The position numbers and the translations under genes were made by a program. This document shows positions 60,761 to 64,000 of a stretch of DNA of 64,000 nucleotides, in pieces. Within the stretch, counting starts at the first letter, position 1, and every line of letters begins with the position of its first letter. The notes beneath the pieces were generated by a model. The model was not told the DNA's origin. It searched no databases and saw nothing but the letters and a program-made list of their open reading frames with translations. The DNA is from Eubacteriaceae bacterium UBA6119 (lineage in GTDB: Bacteria; Bacillota; Clostridia; Eubacteriales; UBA1433), in NCBI GenBank assembly GCA_002423395.1, contig DIVZ01000007.1, positions 124,001-188,000 on the forward strand, in the 5' to 3' direction.

Positions 60761-61441
60761 ATGAAGAGGAAGATTATATTAACACTATCTATTGCGGCGT
60801 GTGTTTTCGGAATATTATTTGTGTGTTTACCAACGATTGTGAACAAAGTATTATTATCAAAAAGCGGCCAAGGAATAAAAGAATTTAATAATTTTACGTC
60901 TGACGCCATACAAAGCAATATGCTCCTTGCGGCGGAATATGATTTTGATTCCGTTTCTGATATAAACGCATTGAATTTATACGAAGATATTAAAAACATT
61001 GACAGCAGATATATAATAGGTCAGATTGTCATTAATGATATAGGTATGAACCTGCCGATACTAAAAGGAATATCCGACGGCAATTTAGCGGCGGGAGCGG
61101 CTACAATGAAAGAAAATCAAAAAATGGGCGAAGGCAATTACTCATTGGCTGGCCATTATAATAAAAACAAGCATATATTGTTCGGAGGGCTTATGTATAT
61201 AAAAAAAGGATGCGTGATATTAATTACAGATAAAAACTATATTTATGAGTACGTTGTATGCGATATGAAAATTGTGTATGATACCGAAACATTTTTAGTA
61301 TCCGATCAATTGGCGGCGCAAAAGGGCAGACCCGTAATAACGCTTATGACTTGTTATTATTCTTCCAAAACGGGCAAGCGTTATTTTGTTATAGGGGAGT
61401 TTGTTAGAAAATATCCTTACGATAAAAAAATATTAATTTAA
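60761..61441 (+). CDS. sortase, class A-like
   Basis: 226 residues. One N-terminal membrane helix (4-28). Catalytic triad His132 (SLAGHYNK), Cys198 (TLMTCYYS) and Arg207 (GKRYFVIGEF). The order and the TLxTC motif match class A-type sortases. It would anchor the LPKTG protein encoded directly upstream, the only sorting-signal protein in the window. GGTGGG lies before the ATG. Confidence 0.92.
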   Translation: MKRKIILTLSIAACVFGILFVCLPTIVNKVLLSKSGQGIKEFNNFTSDAIQSNMLLAAEYDFDSVSDINALNLYEDIKNIDSRYIIGQIVINDIGMNLPILKGISDGNLAAGAATMKENQKMGEGNYSLAGHYNKNKHILFGGLMYIKKGCVILITDKNYIYEYVVCDMKIVYDTETFLVSDQLAAQKGRPVITLMTCYYSSKTGKRYFVIGEFVRKYPYDKKILI

Positions 61442-61516
61442 GATAATTTATGATACTGTTATAAACTAAAAATATATGGTATCATTTAAATATATTTTAT
61501 TACGGGTGGATAATTA

Positions 61517-62134
61517 ATGCAGAAAATTGAATATAAAAAACATTTTAAACAATTGTATCTGCCAAAAGATATGCCGAATATAATAGACGTGCCTAAGATG
61601 AGTTTTATTTGTGTTGAAGGCTCGGGCGATCCCAACGGAGAAGAGTTTTCAAAAAACATCGAAATACTTTATGCCTTAAGTTACGCTGTTAAAATGTCAT
61701 ATAAAAACAAAGATGTTCCTGCTGACTATTACGAATATACGGTTTTTCCTCTTGAAGGCGTGTGGGATTTAGTTGATAAAAATCTGCCGCACACCAATAA
61801 GGACAATTTAAAGTACAATATAATGATAAGGCAGCCTGATTTTTTAACTGATGAACTATTTGAAAGATTTAAAGCGGAAACAGAGAAAAAGAAGCCTGAA
61901 TTAAATATCGGCAAAGCAATGTTTGCAGATATATACGAAGGGCTTTGTGTACAGATGATGCATAAGGGCAGCTATGACGCCGAGCCGGAAAGCTTTAAAA
62001 TTATGGAGCAGTTTTGTAAAGACAACGGCTATAAACGGACCGATTTAACCCACAGAGAGATATATATAAGCGACCCGAGAAAAACAGAAGAATCACAAAG
62101 AAAAACAGTATTAAGATTTAAAATAAGTAAATAA
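61517..62134 (+). CDS. GyrI-like small-molecule-binding protein
   Basis: 205 residues of the stand-alone GyrI-like family (SHS2 fold). YKKHFKQLYLPKDMPNIIDVPKMSFICVEGSGDPN, then YALSYAVKMSYKN, EYTVFPLEGVWD, FNIMIRQPDF-like and HKGSYDAEPESFKIMEQFC, ending HREIYISDPRKT. Members bind or hydrolyse xenobiotics. It clusters with YwbE, a VOC protein and a TipA-type regulator, which fits a drug-response group. GGTGG precedes the ATG. Confidence 0.88.
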   Translation: MQKIEYKKHFKQLYLPKDMPNIIDVPKMSFICVEGSGDPNGEEFSKNIEILYALSYAVKMSYKNKDVPADYYEYTVFPLEGVWDLVDKNLPHTNKDNLKYNIMIRQPDFLTDELFERFKAETEKKKPELNIGKAMFADIYEGLCVQMMHKGSYDAEPESFKIMEQFCKDNGYKRTDLTHREIYISDPRKTEESQRKTVLRFKISK

Positions 62135-62145
62135 AGGCGGAAAAA

Positions 62146-62343
62146 GTGGACTCTAAAAACAGAAGCAATATAAAAATTGGAATGCTTGTCGATATAGTAC
62201 TAAAAGAAGACCAGAAAACGGGCAAGCTTACTCGAGGGCATGTAAAGCGCATTCTTACCAACAGCGAATTTCATCCTCACGGTATCAAGGTTATGTTAGA
62301 GGAAAACAATATGGTAGGAAGAGTGCAAAAAATTATAGAATAA
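62146..62343 (+). CDS. YwbE-family protein
   Basis: 65 residues: RSNIKIGMLVDIVLKEDQKTGKLTRGHVKRIL, then SEFHPHGIKVMLEENNMVGRVQKII. This is the YwbE family, a small KOW-like barrel of unknown function. GTG start with GGCGG upstream. Confidence 0.9.
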   Translation: MDSKNRSNIKIGMLVDIVLKEDQKTGKLTRGHVKRILTNSEFHPHGIKVMLEENNMVGRVQKIIE

Positions 62344-62360
62344 AAATAAAGGAGTTTATT

Positions 62361-62729
62361 ATGAATAATTTTTTATGGTGCACAATTCATGTTAAAGATA
62401 TGGAGCAGTCTATTAAGTTTTATGAAGAAATTGTAGGGCTTACAATTGACAGAAGATATCCGGCAGGACCGGGCAGAGAGATTGTCTTCTTAGGAGAAGG
62501 CAGTACAAAAGTTGAGCTGATTTATGATAAAGCACATCAAACAGAAGATAAATTCGGAGACATTTCGCTGGGATTTGAAGTAAAGTCGGCTGAAGAAAAA
62601 GTAGAATTTTTAAAACAAAAAGGAATTAAACTGCACACAGATATTTTTTCGCCGAATCCGACAATTAAATTTTTCTTTATAAAAGACCCCGACGGACTAA
62701 ATATACAATTTGTAGAAAATATTAAGTAA
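62361..62729 (+). CDS. VOC-family (glyoxalase-like) protein
   Basis: 122 residues. WCTIHVKDMEQSIKFYEEIVGL holds the first metal His; REIVFLGEGSTKVELIY the second (Glu); the final FFIKDPDGLNIQFVENI the third Glu position. Could be a lactoylglutathione lyase or a fosfomycin/bleomycin-resistance type; not separable here. AAAGGAG precedes the ATG, and a terminator follows. Confidence 0.88.
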   Translation: MNNFLWCTIHVKDMEQSIKFYEEIVGLTIDRRYPAGPGREIVFLGEGSTKVELIYDKAHQTEDKFGDISLGFEVKSAEEKVEFLKQKGIKLHTDIFSPNPTIKFFFIKDPDGLNIQFVENIK

Positions 62730-62737
62730 CAAACAAA

Positions 62738-62764
62738 GCACCTTAAATTAGGTGCATTTTTTTA
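62738..62764 (+). terminator. terminator of the VOC gene
   Basis: GCACCT / AGGTGC with six-base loop, followed by T8. Confidence 0.8.
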
Positions 62765-62786
62765 TTTATTTTTTTAAAAAATAATA

Positions 62787-62817
62787 TTGACATTGACGTA
62801 ACGTAAAGGTATATGAT
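62787..62817 (+). promoter_or_regulatory. MerR-type promoter with 19-base spacer
   Basis: TTGACA (62787-62792) and TATGAT (62812-62817) with 19 bases between, holding GACGTAACGTAAAGG. The long spacer is the mark of MerR-activated promoters, so the regulator encoded at 62839 probably controls itself. Confidence 0.7.
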
Positions 62818-62838
62818 GCATATAAAGGAGACCGCAAT

Positions 62839-63597
62839 ATGGAATATACAATTTTAAAGCTCGCAAAAATTGCGAATACAAGCACTAGAACGCTTAGATA
62901 TTATGATGAAATTAATATATTAAAACCTAAGCGAATAAACTCATCCGGATATAGAATATACGGAAGCGAAGAAGTAGACAGACTGCAGCAAATCTTGTTT
63001 TACAGACAGTTCGGACTTGAGCTGACGGAGATTAAAGATATTTTAAACAATAAAGAGTTCAACAAAATTAATGCTTTGAGCGAGCATAAAAAAAGACTCT
63101 ATGAAAAAAGAGAGCAAATTGATATTCTTATAAAAAATATAGAAAAAACAATTGCGGCAAGCGAAGGTAGTACAATTATGAGCGATAATGAAAAATTTGA
63201 AGGCTTTAAGCAAAAATTGATCAATGAAAATGAAGAAAAATACGGAGAAGAAATAAGGGCGAAATACGGAAACGATACTATTGAAAAATCAAACCAAAAA
63301 GTCAAAAATATGACAAAAGAAGAGTCCGAAAAAATAAGCGCTCTTGCGCAGGATATGAGTAAAACTCTGATAGAGGCTATTAAAACAGGCGATCCGGCAG
63401 GGCAGATGGCACAGAAAGCAGTTCAAATGCATAAATAATGGCTATGCTTTTACTGGGATACTTACACAAAAGAAGCTCACGCAGCGCTTGGGCAAATGTA
63501 TGTTGATGATAAAAGATTTAAAAAATATTATGATGATATTTATCCGGGGTGCGCTGAATTTTTAAGAGACGCTATAATAGTTTATGCAAATAAATAA
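62839..63597 (+). pseudogene. TipA-type MerR regulator interrupted by an in-frame TAA
   Basis: The 253-codon frame is intact except for TAA at 63436-63438. Residues 1-70 are a MerR helix-turn-helix (LAKIANTSTRTLRYYDEINI), then a coiled coil, then the TipAS drug-binding domain. The stop falls between AQKAVQMHK and WLCFYWDTYTKEAHAALG, after which the frame runs on to MYVDDKRFKKYYDDIYPG and a normal TAA at 63595-63597. Relatives have Gln (HKQW) at this point, so CAA to TAA is likely. The short product (199 residues) keeps DNA binding but loses the last 52 residues of the ligand domain, so it may still be a constitutive or dead regulator. Confidence 0.85.
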
Positions 63598-63773
63598 TCT
63601 ATAAAATCAGATAAAATCCGTTTTTTTGTATTTGTTATCATTTCATACTTATAATAGTAAATGAAACCTTAATCATTACTGAAATCTGCAAAGGTTTAAA
63701 TACAAATAATTTGTTGATTTATAAAATATATGATAAAATATTAACATAATAAACGTAATAAACGGAGATATAG
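63598..63773. other. intergenic region before the phosphate transporter
   Basis: AT-rich; no gene or clear terminator. The PiT promoter should be here. Confidence 0.35.
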
Positions 63774-64000
63774 ATGACAATATCATTACCGGATTTTATT
63801 TCGCAGTTAATATCTAACCCAGCATTATTAATAACCGTATTATTAACGCTGGGCGTTATTATGGTAAACGGATGGACTGACGCGCCAAACGCTATTGCGA
63901 CATGCGTTTCAACGCGTTCAATGAGTCCGCGTTCCGCTATTTTAATGGCGGCGGTTTTTAATTTCCTCGGCGTATTTGTAATGACAATGGTAAACGCCAC
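63774..64000 (+). CDS. PiT-family inorganic phosphate transporter (5' part)
   Basis: Seventy-five codons before the window ends. After a short N terminus, LITVLLTLGVIMVNGWTDAPNAIATCVSTRSMSP contains the PiT signature GxxDAPNAxATxxSTRxxSP, followed by a second helix (ILMAAVFNFLGVFVMTMV). Imports phosphate, usually with H+ or Na+. GGAG lies six bases before the ATG. Confidence 0.9.
   Translation, partial: MTISLPDFISQLISNPALLITVLLTLGVIMVNGWTDAPNAIATCVSTRSMSPRSAILMAAVFNFLGVFVMTMVNA

Noticed and set aside
60050..61441. A classical sortase-polymerised pilus.
   Set aside because: Only one LPXTG protein and one class A-like sortase are present; there is no pilin with a YPKN-type lysine motif and no class C sortase. 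A TasA-type fibre with a wall anchor fits better.
38629..63438. Stops at expected Gln codons in the AIPR and TipA genes could mean a recoded genetic code (TAA/TAG read as Gln).
   Set aside because: Dozens of other genes end properly at TAA and TAG, often overlapping the next start (TAATG, CTAG), and no Gln suppressor tRNA is in the tRNA cluster. Simple C-to-T nonsense mutations explain both.
1..64000. CRISPR arrays, insertion sequences, integrases or prophage genes.
   Set aside because: No regularly spaced repeats, transposase or integrase motifs, or phage structural genes were found on either strand.

Overview
The window is chromosomal DNA from a low-GC Gram-positive bacterium, most likely an anaerobic member of the class Clostridia. 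Supporting signs are strong AGGAGG-type ribosome binding sites, Firmicutes gene neighbourhoods (ispF-cysS-mrnC; GerM-domain protein-rph-rdgB-YfcE phosphodiesterase), a sortase and an LPXTG protein, SipW-type secretion, and many fermentative or redox enzymes. No species can be named from the sequence. No rRNA, IS element, prophage or CRISPR array was seen.

Layout. 1-7.7 kb is housekeeping: isoprenoid synthesis, Cys-tRNA synthetase, Mini-RNase III, a tRNA-editing deacylase, a stand-alone AIR-synthase-like protein, then the GerM/rph/rdgB/phosphodiesterase operon. 7.7-8.4 kb holds six tRNA genes (Gly, Arg, His, Gln, Gln, Lys). 8.5-20.7 kb is mostly single genes with their own terminators: a membrane methyltransferase, thiW behind a terminator-like RNA that looks like a riboswitch, a ferritin-like protein, a GT2-GtrA glycosyltransferase, an aminotransferase, citrate synthase, 3-hydroxyacyl-CoA dehydrogenase, threonine dehydratase, zinc-ribbon proteins and asparagine synthetase. 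20.8-26.7 kb is a minus-strand envelope block: a membrane protein, a second GT2-GtrA, a Cthe_2159-like lipoprotein, DUF4956, a VTC polyphosphate-polymerase domain and a phosphodiester glycosidase. 27-37 kb carries an MFS transporter, a PAP2-DgkA fusion, a UgtP-like glycosyltransferase, an SDR/DsrE pair, a GntR-ABC operon with a perfect operator, and metabolic enzymes.

37.4-42.8 kb is a decaying stretch. It has an AIPR-type phage-defence gene cut by one in-frame amber codon, the tail of a polysaccharide deacetylase, a DUF1905 gene with a stop and a frameshift, and a DUF2892 gene that seems to lack a normal start codon. 42.9-48.3 kb is a metalloid/redox cassette: ArsR with a 16-bp-arm operator, an ArsP-type permease, a cysteine-tailed ferredoxin, membrane-anchored thioredoxin, CcdA, a small thioredoxin, a double DUF2703 protein, an acidic peptide and an ArsC-like reductase. 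After NAD synthetase (minus), a second ArsR-type regulator controls a Cd/Zn/Pb P-type ATPase (51-53.5 kb).

55.2-61.4 kb is a compact surface locus: a VWA adhesin-like protein, three SipW-dependent TasA/camelysin-like proteins around a SipW signal peptidase, one LPKTG wall protein and one class A-like sortase. Together they could secrete, assemble and anchor a surface fibre. The end of the window has a GyrI-like protein, YwbE, a VOC protein, a TipA-type MerR regulator interrupted by an in-frame TAA, and the start of a PiT phosphate transporter.
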